From assembly GCA_023853785.1 (NCBI GenBank), contig JAJIRX010000792.1, forward strand, positions 62,001-126,000: 64,000 nucleotides of DNA. The letters are read 5' to 3'. Both the position numbers and the translations under genes were made by a program. The stretch is from Psilocybe azurescens (lineage: Eukaryota > Basidiomycota > Agaricomycetes > Agaricales > Agrocybaceae). Positions 11,815 through 23,535 of the stretch are shown here, one piece after another (positions within the stretch are counted from its first letter, which is position 1; each line of letters opens with the position of its first letter). A model generated the notes under the pieces. The model did no database searches, was not told where the DNA came from, and was given only the letters and a program-made list of their open reading frames with translations.

Positions 11815-13968
11815 ATGCCGTCTGAACCTATTGAAGCACAGTTCTCTTTTCGACATCCCGTCATCTCAAGCGAGCGCGAGGAGGAATTTAGGACCCTAGA
11901 AATAGAGAACTTGGACTCGACTCAGCTAGTTCAAAAACTATCGCACAAACACCCCGATGATGTTGCGATTATTGTCAATGGCACCCCCCTTCATCGCCCG
12001 ACCACTCTCCATGATCTCGAAGAAATCCACGAGAAGGAGGGTTATCACATAGTCAAGTTCGAAAAGGGCACAGGCGAAGATCCAAGAGAATGGAACGGCG
12101 CAAAGAAATGGTTTGTCCTTTTAACGCGTATTCGGATTGCGCTCTCGCTTATATTTCTATCGCCTTCACAGGTACATTACGGGCACTACATCCCTCCTAT
12201 GTCTAGCGGTCGCAGTCGGGAGTTCAATCGTAACGGGAGAGTAAGTGCCGCAATATAGTTTATTTATCGTCTTTTTCTTATTATAATTGTTATCTTCCCT
12301 CTTCTTAGCATGACAGGACCAACAAAAACGTTAGGCATCCAACAAGAAATTACCAACCTCACCGTTACGTGTTTCGTGATGGGCTTTGGAATTGGGTAAG
12401 CTCTAACTCTTTCTCAACCTATTACCGTGCCTTCATTCTATTTTTACAGTCCTCTTTTTATGGCTCCTCTATCAGAGGTTGTCGGACGTCGGCCAATATA
12501 CTGCGTCAGCATGTTCTTCTACTTTATCTTCACATTACCAAGTGCGTTGGCCAAAAATGCGGCCACCCTCGTCGTTGGAAGAATGCTCGCCGGTCTGGCT
12601 GCCTCTGCACCCATGTGTAATGTTGGTGGAAGGTACCTATCTATTACTGTATGTCCCTCTATTATTTTTTAACCCTGTTATTAGTATAGCAGATGTTTGG
12701 GCAGTCGAAGAAAGAGGTGTTCCTATGGCCGTTTTCTCGGGCACTCTATTGTATGTTTACCCTTTTTCCCGTAGAAAATAAGGCTCAATCATTTCTTATA
12801 TCAGTATCGGTCCCTGCTTGGGTCCTATGGTTGCTGGATGGATAGGCATGTACGCCGGTTGGCGATGGATCTGTAAATCTCCCCACAAAATACACCAGCT
12901 TTTATTGACCATTCTGTCAGATTGGGTCCTGTTCATCTTCGTCGGTATTTCCTTCGCCGGAACACTCTTCATCCCCGAATCTCTCGCTCCTGTCCTTCTC
13001 CGCCGAAAAGCTGAGGCACTCAGAAAATCCACTGGGGACGACAAATACCGCACTCTGGAAGAGCTCGAGAAACTCCCTTTTAATGAGACACTCAAAATCG
13101 CCCTCATCAGGCCCTTCTTGATGCTTGTGCAGGAACCCATCGTCATCTTCATGAGTTGTTACCTTTCCTTTGTCTACAGTCTTTTGTGTACGTCGATATT
13201 TTGGTCTGTAGTCGCGTCTTGGGACTGACGTCATTTCATAGACCTACTTTTCTTTGCTTTCCCTATTGCTTTCCTTGAAATTCGTGGATTCAGCGAGGGC
13301 ATGACCGGCATCACGTTTATCAGTATCATGGTATGTTTTCCTTCAGTTCTTCTAGTACTTTGTCCAGAAACATAACTCACCTATCTTTTTAGTTGGGCAT
13401 TCTGTTTGCTGGTCTCTTTCTACCAATGCAGGAGAGATACTACGCCAAAGTCACTGCCAACGGATCATTCCCGGAGGCGCGTCTTTACCCCATGATGGTT
13501 GGAGCTTTGTACGTCCTCTTAATTTGCGTGTCTCTATGTTCAATACCTCTGACGCCCTTGCCTGCTCTCAGCGTTATGCCTGCTGCGCTCTTCATGTTCG
13601 CATTCACCGGCGCATATTTCTGGGTGCACTGGATCGCAGTCTGCATATCCGGCTTCCTCTTCGGGTTTGCCATGATTCTTCTCTACGTCTCCGCCAATTC
13701 CTACATTATTGACTCCTACTCCGACTACGCCGCCTCCGCCATGGCGGCCAAGACCTTCATGCGCTCCGAGATCGGCGCCATGGTGCCCCTCTTCGTCACG
13801 CAGATGTTCCACCACATGGGCTTCCAATGGGCCGGGCTCCTGCTTGCGTTGATCGCGTTGGCAATTGCACCGATACCGTTCATTTTCTATAGGTATGGCG
13901 AGCGGATTAGGTCGTCGAGTAAGCGCGCGACGCAGCTTAAGCGAGATGCTGGGCTTGTGAAGGTTTAG
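11815..13968 (+). CDS. MFS drug/polyamine exporter-like transporter (DHA1 type)
   Basis: Twelve-helix plasma-membrane transporter of the fungal DHA1 group, usually proton antiporters for drugs or polyamines. Substrate unknown. Nine exons: 11815-12110, 12172-12240, 12309-12395, 12450-12632, 12685-12750, 12805-12872, 12921-13187, 13242-13330, 13393-13968. The N-terminus is cytosolic and acidic. MFS motif A is seen as APLSEVVGRRPIY after helix 2, followed by VVGRMLAGLAASAPM and SIADVWAVEERGVPMAV. The C-half has GFLFGFAMILLYVSANSYI and AASAMAAKTFMRSEIGA, typical for this family. The C-terminal tail is Arg/Lys-rich. Starting at 11815 keeps the family-length cytosolic tail. No frame break. Confidence 0.9.
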
Positions 13969-15599
13969 AACCGATTCCATAAGAGTAAAGGCAGCAGCGT
14001 GCTCCTCCTGTCTGGTGCCTGGTGATCTATTTCGGGTTCCCTTTTCATCTCGGGCGATACTGTGGTTAACAGGCCACTCAAGGACTATCTGAAAGATTTC
14101 AGTCCTTTTCTATTTTTTTCTCTTCTTTATTGCCTTGTTATGGCAATACCCATGATATCATTTTACTGGACCTTCAACTCTCTCGCTTTTCCGGTCTTCC
14201 TTTTTACTTTATTTCTTATCATCATTTAGTACCTCTAGTTTAACGTCCTGCCGTTGTTTTGCTGCATTGTATTATTATACCTCACATATCTATAACTTAC
14301 AAATAGATTTAATTGTACTCCTATGAGAAGATATCATTAACATTGTCTTGCTCACTGGACTGGACGGGATGTTGGTGACGGCAACGCGACGTGACGCCCC
14401 ATCTTCGTGGATTCACAACAGATTGATATAATAACATAATCTATGGAGTATTTAAGGCGCATATGTTTTCATTTGCACTTTCCAGGTTCGCTAGTTCGAA
14501 CATGAACATCCACTTATCCTGACACGGCCGAACATGTTCTTCTCCCCATCGAAGTTTCAAAGTCTGGCCATATACCCAGTGCGTTCGTTCTATAAACCCA
14601 TGACCAGCACTCAGTATTCAGAAGTTTTTGCGTAGGGAGAAAGTAGCCGATGTGCTTACTGCCTCTTAAAATATAACCATCTCCTTCGATGCATATTTCC
14701 GGAGGCACTATGGCGAATATATGCGCAAAAGAACGCTTTCTACAGCTTTCTGTTAAAGAACGTTTTTATAATAATATAATCAACAATATTTTGCAAGGAA
14801 GCACGCCAAATGTACTATTAATCTGAAAAGAACTTACCGTAATATCATACTGTGCCAGAAAGAATGTCGACAGCTCTTTGAACTCATTATCGCTATTCCA
14901 CGTTTAAGCTGATGCTTAGAGGCAAACAACTATTTTTTTTCTCACTGTGCTTGTTTTATCTTAACCTGGACGACATATGCCTCGCTTTGCGAGCCCTGAT
15001 TATCAATGATATCCACTGGAGGGGTGTCATGAGCCGTGGCACTGGTCCCAAATACGGGGAATGCAGAACTTGGACACGAAGGGAAAAAGATGAGAATAGC
15101 CCTGTTGAGTGGGATGTAGTATGGTGTGTACACTGTTGTAATTCCGTCCATGGCAAGACTTGTGAATGTCAGGGAAAAGAGAGATCACTGACGCGGTATC
15201 GTTGCCTGTGTCGCGCCACATCCAAAAATGGCAACTATCCGGTTACTCAAGCCACGCCGCGCCGCCATCCTATCATTATGTTATTTCAAATTATTTCCAC
15301 CGGGTGGCGAGCGCTTAATGACCGCTACAATAGCCAATTGATTCTCATACGTCGATTCGCCGGGCATTTGGTACAGGATATCATTTCAGAACTACAGTTA
15401 TAACAATGGTGAGTTCAATATTTTAAGAAGCATGAAGTGTGATAACATGCTATTTATTGGGACAATGGTGAGCGTTGAGGCTTCTTCAGGTGCTCTTCGC
15501 ATCATTTCACGCCCAAAGGCCGCTAACAAATTTTATTCGCTCTGCCCTCGCTGAACCATCGGAGAATTATACTTCATCCAATCCTTAAAGTTTTCTGCA
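13969..15599. other. gene-free, AT-rich region
   Basis: About 1.6 kb with T-rich stretches (14100-14300) and short ORFs only. The longest plus-strand open frame (14912-15403) has no domain, poor codon character and overlaps other open frames. No supported gene. Confidence 0.5.
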
Positions 15600-16695
15600 T
15601 GTACTTCAGGCAGACCTTTTCTGCACGTTTGGATTGAAATCAGATGGTCAACAAGATCTCCATCGTTCTCTATCTGTCGGAGGCGTAAAGCCCATGCAAT
15701 GGCTTCTTCAGAGCAATGAGAACCCGAACCCCTTGGCGTAGCATGCGTCTAAGTGTATGGCTTCTTCAGCATTCAACGGTTTTTTTCTGCGCTTTATGGG
15801 CTAGCATTTTCCTGACAATTTGACCACAGAGCAGTATGCGCATGGCTTTAGCATCTTCAACAGTTTCTCTGTGCTTTCTGGACTAGCATCGCCCCTGACA
15901 ATCTGACCACAGAGTAGTTTGCATAGCATATAATCTGAAGTTTGGTTTCTTCTTGTTTCACGGTATCATCTCCTGGAGTGAAGCGATGGAACGCCATGTC
16001 CAAGTACTTGATGGCTTCCTTGTAGGCGGATACAGCTGCCTCAGATTTTTTGCTGCAAAGGCTTTGTTTCCTGCTTCCTTCTTTTCCTTAGCAAGAGTCA
16101 TGTAATTTTTAAACTTATGTTTGTTATCTTTGTATCCTAAATCGTTGGCCAGGTTTTTTAGTTATGCTGGGGTAACCTTCCATATACAAGCGCAACCCTA
16201 TGGTGACTAAATGTTTGTAGAGAGGATCATAAACTGGAGGAGACAAGATTTAAGTGGAGGACTTTGATGTTTTGATAAAGTTGAAGAAAGGGAATTAATC
16301 AGTACCATAATAGTCGGGCTGTCAGTGTAAGGATGAAAGATATACTTTTTGACTTGTTTGGAGTTTGACATTGCAATGTACTCCTCCATCAAATGGTAAA
16401 GATCCCCCATTCCATGCCTGCATTTTATATAGGAGTGCAATGGGAAAACCTGACGTCCACGTTGCTTGATTTCAACTGGATCATTGTTATGCACATACTC
16501 TCCTGTAGCAGTCTTTAAGCCACCGAACCGTATTTTAATCAACCAAACAGCATTATTTTTACTTCTCAGAGTGGAGAAGTCAAATTCATCCAGATTTTTT
16601 GCCTTTTTTTTGAGGTGCTCTGCAGCATTTTGCACTATTAACTTGACACCCAGATCATCGAGAATCGACATCATATATCTGCCAGTGAAGACCAT
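15600..16695 (-). pseudogene. decayed TPR-like protein gene
   Basis: On the minus strand the stretch about 16105-15960 reads MTLAKEKKEAGNKAFAAK, then (after one base slip) EAAVSAYKEAIKYLDMAF, a TPR-like helix pair as found in Hsp co-chaperones. Further down are EEAIHLDACYAKGFG and several stops and frame slips. Upstream and adjacent, 16695-16207 is a 162-residue open frame (MVFTGRYMMSILDDLGV...) that I do not recognise and that may be the 5' part of the same gene. The segment also has an internal duplication (see repeat). The number of lesions and the duplication argue for a pseudogene rather than a gene with introns. Assignment as TPR is from pattern only. Confidence 0.5.
15769..15918. repeat. 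imperfect tandem duplication, about 67-bp units
   Basis: Units 15769-15835 and 15851-15918 are similar along their length: both contain a block like CTGACAAT(C/T)TGACCACAGAG preceded by CTAGCAT. They lie inside the decayed TPR-like gene, so the duplication probably contributed to its breakdown. Confidence 0.6.
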
Positions 16696-16788
16696 TTTTC
16701 AATGCATGTTCATTAGAGCTTTGAGGAGACATACCTCCTGATATCTGCTAGCTCTGGTACTCTGGTCACTGGATTGGTGCCCACTTTA

Positions 16789-16816
16789 CCCCCCCCCCCC
16801 CCCCCCCCCCCCCCCC
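16789..16816 (+). repeat. 28-base poly-C tract
   Basis: Uninterrupted run of 28 C. Long G/C homopolymers are rare in fungal genomes and the exact length is unreliable. It lies just upstream of the decayed TPR-like gene, in otherwise ordinary sequence. Confidence 0.9.
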
Positions 16817-17344
16817 ATCCTCTAAAGACCAAGTGAATCGGTGCTGATTTTTATGCATTCAATGAGCATGCACTTTCAGAACATCCTAATTGATGCTCAA
16901 TTTTGTCGATTTCTGGTAGGTTTTGTCTCTAGAGTTTTGAGAGCGTGGCATTGTATGTATTGCTTGAGCGTAGTATATGTAAAAAGCCCCGAAAGAGGTC
17001 AATCGAGAACTAATGCATATCAAAACACTGCCACCAAACAATTTAACAAAAGATGAGACAAAGATGAGTTCACGTGCACAGCACCCACAAACGATGCCTA
17101 CATTCAAGAGAGATTCATCCACATAAATTTAGCATCTTGAATGTGCAATTGGAAAAATGGGATTATTTAGATATGAAGGAGGCTAGGGCTGGCTATTATC
17201 TGTTAACACACAGGCAAATACAAGGATGATATCAATGAAAGGTGGAGGCACAAAGTTGAAATTTGGTCCTATGTAATCTGGCATTGTGCAAGAAGAGATG
17301 CCAAAGGCAGTTGCTCCAGACAGAAAGGTGTGCTACTGGCCTCA
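16817..17344. other. intergenic, AT-rich
   Basis: About 530 bp between the poly-C tract and the 3' end of the F-box pseudogene. Only short ORFs; no recognisable element. Confidence 0.5.
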
Positions 17345-18943
17345 CTAGTTTGTCTGTATTTTATGATAGTGCACTGACTTCTCAAGTAGATCCATGTTGT
17401 TGTATATGAAATTGAACTGTATTCCTGATTTTGACAGCTCGAGGAGATGTAAAACAACATTGCAGTCACTGCAGATTGCCGATTTATATTCACGACTACG
17501 ACCACAACCTGTCCACTGATCAATGATGCTGATTTTGCCAATAGGACAAATCACTGGGTTGTCAATGTCACCATATGGTCTAATAGCACAAGGAATAAGT
17601 GCCCATAAAGAAGCATCCCATGTTATATTACCACTGAGTTGGATCAATTGGAGGCTGGGAAGGAATAGTTTTCCCAAACTGTGAGACGTACTTGAAGCCA
17701 AATTGCTGGAGAGGTGGTGAAATAAATCTTTTGCTGAGTTATGGAGGTGTATTTTCAATTGACAAAGGAATGGGGTTGCATCCAGCATTCTAAATAGCGA
17801 ATCATGAGTATAGGCAGATTTGCAGATATCCAAAGATATCACATGAGTGGAAGAGCGGATGATAAGGGATATGGCAGAGTCCCAAGACGATATATTGGCA
17901 CCCATCACGTAGCTGAGAGAGAGATGCGTCAAGTTCGGAAATGCGAAGCTACCAAGGAAAGGTTCCAGTTCATTTCCTTTGAAGGAAGCAAGTCTGAGTT
18001 TCTGTAGTCCATGCTGGATTATGGGTCGCATAGTAGGTACTATTGGTAGGATCTGGCTTGTTGGCATTTGCTCAAAGCTGCCCAAAATGTCACAATCAAC
18101 TAATTGTGATGCCTGTCATAGTAGGTCGACGCACTCGTCTATCCAAATGAAGGGTTCAAGCGCCTTTATGCTAGTGACATGGCTCCAGTCAATGTCTGTG
18201 GACTTAAAACAGAGGCATTTTAAGTAGACAGAAGAAATCAGGGGCTTGACACCTGCTACACTGAAGTGTTTCTCATTTATTTTGTCTGGTGCACCATTAT
18301 TTGACAGCCATAAATTGCGAAGAATGGGAGCACCATGTTGATTCCCACTGAAAAGTGGAAAGAGGTTAGGTGACGAGCACTCTATTTTGAGGTCTTCCCA
18401 GCGGTGTGAGTATTGGTTAACCATGGAAATAAGGCAAAAGTATACCCCTTGAGGGTCTGTTGCATCTTGAGTACGGGGCAGCTTGAATACAATGTGGATT
18501 GACAAAGGAAGTTGGCCAGATCTGCTTAACCATTCCTGAGCGACATCTATACGTATTTTATTTCCAGATCATGCAAAGATACTGATGCAAGTCCAAAGTC
18601 GGGGACACGACTGTGCGATCGTATGCCAGACCCGACAAATGGCCATCAAAGTCAATGGGGAGAATGTGACATTGCTGATTTGCTCAATGTTTTCTTCAAT
18701 ATAAAATTCAAAAACCCTGGATATCATCTCTACTGGAAGTCAACAAACAAATGAATCATGGATGTTGTTTATTTCTGATTGCAGCTTGAGTCTTTGAGCC
18801 AACAGTTTGTTTATTTGCTTGTCCATGTCAATGTACTGTTGGCACGGGAGGCATGGTTCCCCATCGCATATGTTGCAGGATTTATAGACCTTGAAACCCT
18901 CCAAATCTGCTGGGACATTGCAAAAGGTACAGTGTGGCATCAT
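17345..18943 (-). pseudogene. F-box/LRR-type gene with three in-frame TGA codons
   Basis: A single reading frame of 533 codons, with no indel, encodes a mushroom-type F-box/LRR protein. It has a Cys-rich N-terminus (MMPHCTFCNVPADLEG ... CNICDGEPCLPC), a helix (INKLLAQRLKLQSEINNIHD), an F-box-like segment (LPVEMISRVFEF) and leucine-rich repeats (FPNLTHLSLSYVMGAN). It is broken by TGA at 18742-18740, 18571-18569 and 18118-18116. Each TGA stands where CGA (Arg) would fit, and the first is preceded by TGT where CGT would fit, as expected from C-to-T change at CpG. CpG is sparse (about 30 over 1.6 kb by hand count). It is otherwise full length. Read-through is possible in principle but I consider mutation far more likely. 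Confidence 0.8.
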
Positions 18944-19795
18944 TCGAGTGGATTCACAGACACCTTTACTTTGATAGATTAGTTGAAATTGTGGCTGGAA
19001 GAGAAATTGGTGGAGTTAGACGCATGTGAATGAGCAACGAATGAGAAGTGCCACAAGGTCAAAAGAAACTGTGCAGATCCGACTGTCAAGGTGATATTGA
19101 AGGTAAGGAATTTTTCAATGGACGGAAGTGCCACAATATTATAAGGGGGATGGACAAAGCCGGAAACACTGTACAGGCAAACCTGTTGAAATGTCGGAAA
19201 CTCAATTTGCGTCACTACCATCACATGTCGAGGCATGAGCCCCTGAGTGTCCTCTGTTCTAGATGATCTGGGTTCATTGTTCCAGTGATTCTCAAGTCTG
19301 ACTCTATTATGGTAAAGAGGCACGTCGCACTAAAGTATGTTAAAAACTTACTCATACTCGAACTATTATGAGGTTTTACTTTATGATGTTAAAGGTCGCA
19401 TCATTATACGGGCTGTCCAGACTACTAAGTAGTAACTTCATAGGTTATATTGTAATTGAGAGCGTTCTACCGCCATTAAATTTAAGCCTCGAGCATTAGC
19501 TTGGTCATCTTTAGTAATTATTCCATACCGTTTACTGCTCAGTCTTTAGAAATCAAAGATACATTGTTCCATTCCTGGTAATACAGGCTGATAACGAGAA
19601 GAAATGCCCGAGATTGCTTAAATCCAGCTGAAAACATCCCTCAGCGGCTCTGTCAGTCAGCGTAAACAGAATCAAAAATGTTGAAGTACGCTGAAATGGT
19701 ATGAAAGACGTCCAAAGGAACTTTTAATTCTATAGAATATCCCTTTAAATCATCAACATTTGACTCATTGCGAGACCACACCCAGCTTTGGCGTC
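18944..19795. other. region upstream of the F-box pseudogene and of the OYE pseudogene
   Basis: Contains the presumed F-box promoter and, from about 19545, sequence similar to the region 21950-22200 upstream of the intact OYE gene (both carry a block like GAGAAG(A/G)(A/G)ATGCCCGAG). The 114-codon minus-strand open frame at 19323-18979 has no recognisable domain. Confidence 0.5.
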
Positions 19796-21065
19796 ATGTC
19801 TACTCCAAGCCTCTTCCAGCCAATCAAAGTTGGAAACAATGCTCTGAAACACTGTGTTATTCTTGCGCCTCTGATGCACCAGAAATCAACAATACGTACC
19901 AACAATTAGACTGATGAAGACGTACTACCCCAGCGATCCAGCCGACTGGGCTCCTGGCTCATTTCAGAAGCAATGTTAATTGCACCTCAGGCCAGAGGAT
20001 ACGATAGCGTCCCTAGTATCTGGAATCAAGATCAGATCAACACATGGAAACGGGTACGCAATTTTCATTGTATTGTTCCTTCCATGGTGATCATTCGATT
20101 TTGCTGTTTACAAGATTGCCCATGCAGCCCATGCCAACAGATTGTTTATTTATCTGTAGCTCTATGGGACTTAGGACATGGCAGAGAGTTCTAAGTCAGA
20201 GAAGAAGATGGTTACAAGACCGTTGGACCATTAGCCATCCCAATCACGCCTCTCAAGGTATCCCCGTCGGCCAAAGACTTCCTCGTTCTTTGAGCGAAGC
20301 AAAATACTATCCCTAGGGCCCTGTCTGTTCTAATGATCCACGAGTACGTGCAATGATATGCACAAGCAGCCAAGAATGCGGTAGAAGGTGCCGGATTCGA
20401 CGGGGTGGAATTTCATAGTGCGATGGGATTTATGCCTGATCAGTTTTTACAGGATGTAAGTAATCAGCGAACGGACAACTATGGAGGAAGTGTGGAAGAC
20501 AGGAGTATATTCGGACTTGAAGCCATCAATGCTATCGTTAAAGCAGTGGGTCAGAGAAAATTGCCGTCAAGATAAGCCCTTGGAAGACCTTCCAGAGTGC
20601 AGGCTTATGAAATAATCATAGCACTATAATTGCTAACCATCCACCACTTTACTGACTCCAATAGGGATGGGGATGGCAGACCCTATCCCTCAATTCTCTC
20701 ATTTTGTTTGATCTCTCGCAGATGCCCACCCTAACCTGTCGTATCTGCACGTCATTGAACCAGACATATCCGACAAATCAAATGATTTCCTCCAAGATAT
20801 ATGGGCCCGCTGACCATACCTTAGCGCTCGACGGTTTAATAGAGAGTCAGTCATCGCGCGATCTGATAAGAGCGGCGACCTTGTGGCTTTTGGGAGGTGG
20901 TATATCTCTAATGTACGTAACCCTCGTGTCTATTCAGATGAGAGGTCTAGTGAGCTCATTATGGCCATTTACAAAAGCACCGAGAAGGTTACATTGACCA
21001 TCCTTTCGCAGATGACTACCCTTTCGCAAAAGAGGAAAAAGATCAACGAGTCCCTCACTTCCTAG
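19796..21065 (+). pseudogene. Old Yellow Enzyme pseudogene (copy A)
   Basis: Starts MSTPSLFQPIKVGNNAL, nearly identical to the intact OYE at 22208. It then loses the FMN-site motif: the intact APLTRMKA reads APLMHQK here, followed by a stop near 19911. Later parts still align (DGVEFHSAMGFMPDQFLQD, the region around 20760-20890 and the C-terminal coding end at 21065), with stops, frame slips and missing bases between. Many differences from copy B are CpG to TpG or CpA: CACCGT to CACTGT, ACGCGC to ATGCAC, GACGGGTACGAG to GATGGTTACAAG. This is decay after duplication, with a mutational bias like repeat-induced or 5mC-driven change. Confidence 0.85.
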
Positions 21066-21429
21066 ATGGAGTATAAAAACAGCCAGATAATGAGATTATA
21101 GATAATAACGGAGGTCAGTATCAGATTTTGTAACTTTTTGAGGGGTTACGTTGACCTCCTCCATGCCCGATCACCGAGTCATGAAGGGAAAACTACGATC
21201 GACGTTAAGCGCCCATAATCGGAGTCCTATTATAGAAATATTTTCCCTCTTTGTTCCTCGTTCAACGTGGTGGCAGATGTCAACTTCTTGATTTTCAGTC
21301 TAAAGAATATATTACAATTGATTAAGTGATACCAATGGAAATCCTCCTCAAATCAATCTTTCTCAAGCCAGTCGTTGACACCTGAAATTTAATAAAATAA
21401 CCACGCGTTAATTAGCTATAGAATTAAAA
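21066..21429. other. spacer of copy A
   Basis: Between the OYE pseudogene and the zinc-finger pseudogene. Similar to the start of the copy-B spacer (23536-23760), otherwise without features. Confidence 0.5.
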
Positions 21430-21900
21430 TATGGCACATACTCTACTTCCCCCATTTCTTGAGCCTGACCCCCTCCGCCTTCTCTATTCCTACTCATCAA
21501 CATCCCACCCCATCGGACGCGTAGACTTGAAATTCCTCTTCAATGCATCCGTCCTTCGTGAACTTCCCTCCCATACGCAAGTCTTACACCGCTGGATTAT
21601 ATTTATGACTGGGACATCCAGCGTGTTAAAGCTCTCCAAGTGCCTGCTCATCCAGAGCCTCAGTCGGTATGTCCTGGCAGGTGTGGCACTGGAACGTCAT
21701 TCTCTTAGTTTTGTGGCAGTAGATGGCCGTATAGTCCACCAAGCACACGAATGAGTCTGGGGAAGGAGAGAAGAAGGGAAAGATGGGTAGTAAGCAAGTA
21801 CATGGAAAGATGGACGAAAGCACGAAGTTGAAATTTCGGAGTTTGAATCACTACTACTATCACGTGTCAGGGCACAGTGACATGATAGCCAAGCCATACC
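21430..21900 (-). pseudogene. C2H2 zinc-finger pseudogene fragment (copy A)
   Basis: Degenerate counterpart of the 3' part of the intact zinc-finger gene. The minus strand reads TAIYCHKTKRMTFQCHTC against TTFRCNKTGKTMFQCRTC in copy B, and the order of the remaining finger region is recognisable down to 21430. Frames are broken and the 5' half of the gene is missing. Confidence 0.7.
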
Positions 21901-22207
21901 TCGGGCATCAGCTCGGGCATCTGCTAGTAGTAAGTCCTCGTTGTATTTTTAGAAATCAGGGTTATTCTCCTTATGCGACGTGTTGTCCGACCAATATGGG
22001 TCTGAAGCTGAGAAGGGATGCCCGAGCCTGCTTACATCCGGCTGGGGACATCCCTCGTAGCTTACCATTGAGCTCGGCTCGTTCAATCAGCATTTATATA
22101 TATAAAAAGGCAAGAATAGAGAGATACCCTGAATATAAAAAGATGTTCAAACTGACTGAAAACTCCACCAGAATATCCCTTGTCATTCCAAACTCATCTA
22201 ACACAAC

Positions 22208-23535
22208 ATGTCTACCCCAACCCTCTTCCAGCCCATCAAAGTCGGAAACAACGCACTCCAGCACCGTGTTGTTCTCGCACCGCTGACGCGCATGAAAGCG
22301 ACAGAGAAAGAGCATGTTCCAACGGTCAGGCTAATGAAGACATACTACTCCCAAAGATCCAGCCTAGCAGGCTCCCTGCTTATTTCAGAAGCAACATTGA
22401 TTGCACCTCAAGCTGGAGGATACGACAGTGTCCCTGGTATCTGGAATCAAGCCCAGATCGACGCGTGGAAAGAGGTATGCAATTCCCAGCGTCCTCTCTC
22501 GTACATATACAATGTTAATTCGACTTCTATGCTCTTCAGATAACCGACGCAGTACACGCCAACGGATCGTTTATCTATCTTCAGTTGTGGGCTTTAGGAC
22601 GGGGCGGAGAATACCGTGTCCGGGAAGAAGACGGGTACGAGACCGTTGGACCATCAGCCATCCCAATTACTCCTTCTAAGGAAGTCCAATCGCCCAAAGA
22701 CTTCATCGTCCCCGAAGAGAAGAAATATGCAACCCCTAGGGCCCTGTCTATTCCAGAGATTCGCGAGTACGTGCGGTGGTACGCGGAGGCAGCCAAAAAC
22801 GCTGTAGAAGGAGCCGGATTCGACGGGGTGGAGTTCCATAACGCGAACGGATACCTGCCTGATCAATTTTTGCAGGATGTAAGCAATCAACGAACGGATG
22901 TGTACGGAGGCAGTGTGGAAGGCAGGAGTCGATTTGGACTCGAAGTCGTTGATGCGCTCGTTAAAGCCGTGGGTCAAGAGAAAGTCGGGGTCAGATTGAG
23001 TCCTTGGAAGGCCTTTCAAAGTAAGTTCCTAATAAAGAATTAATGCCGCACTATGTTTCTAACAATCTACTATCTAATAGGCATGAGAATGGCAGACCCT
23101 ATCCCCCAGTTCTCCCATTTCGTCCAAACACTTGCAGATGCGCATCCTAACCTGTCGTATCTACATGTCATCGAACCGGACACTCCCACCTTATCAAATG
23201 ATTTCCTCCGGAATATATGGGCTCCGCGTCCATACATCAGCACTGGCCGGCACAACAGAGAGACAGCAATTGCACGATCAGATAAGAGCGGCGATCTTGT
23301 AGCATTTGGGCGGTGGTATATTTCTAATGTATGTATCCTTCTATGTCAAGAGACAACCTGTGTGCTGATCTTGATTTTTTAGCCTGATCTACCCACTAGG
23401 CTGATTAAGAACATCCCCTTAACACCATATAGCAGCGACACATTCTATGTTCCTGTCAAATACGAAAGCACGGGGAAAGGTTACATTGACTATCCTTTCG
23501 CAGATGAGAAGGTCTCTGAGACGCTCTCTTCGTAG
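22208..23535 (+). CDS. Old Yellow Enzyme-family NADPH flavin oxidoreductase
   Basis: FMN-dependent ene-reductase of the OYE/OPR family, reducing activated C=C bonds in the cytosol. Physiological substrate unknown. Exons: 22208-22474, 22540-23020, 23081-23328, 23383-23535. The TIM-barrel start LFQPIKVGNNALQHRVV is followed by the FMN loop APLTRMKA, TLIAPQAGGYDSVPGIW, the active-site His/Asn pair in FHNANGYLPDQFL, the RTDVYGGSVEGR motif, VGVRLSPW, and the phosphate-binding end DLVAFGRWYISNPDLP. The length of about 380 residues is normal. All introns are GT-AG and there is no frame break. It is the surviving copy of a tandem duplication (pseudogene at 19796-21065). Confidence 0.95.

Noticed and set aside
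14912..15403. 163-codon plus-strand ORF
   Set aside because: No recognisable motif, competing open frames on the other strand, low-quality codon pattern.
17345..18943. selenocysteine or programmed TGA read-through in the F-box frame
   Set aside because: Fungi of this group are not known to use selenocysteine; all three TGA codons fit CGA to TGA mutation and the region is CpG-poor. Kept only as a remote alternative.
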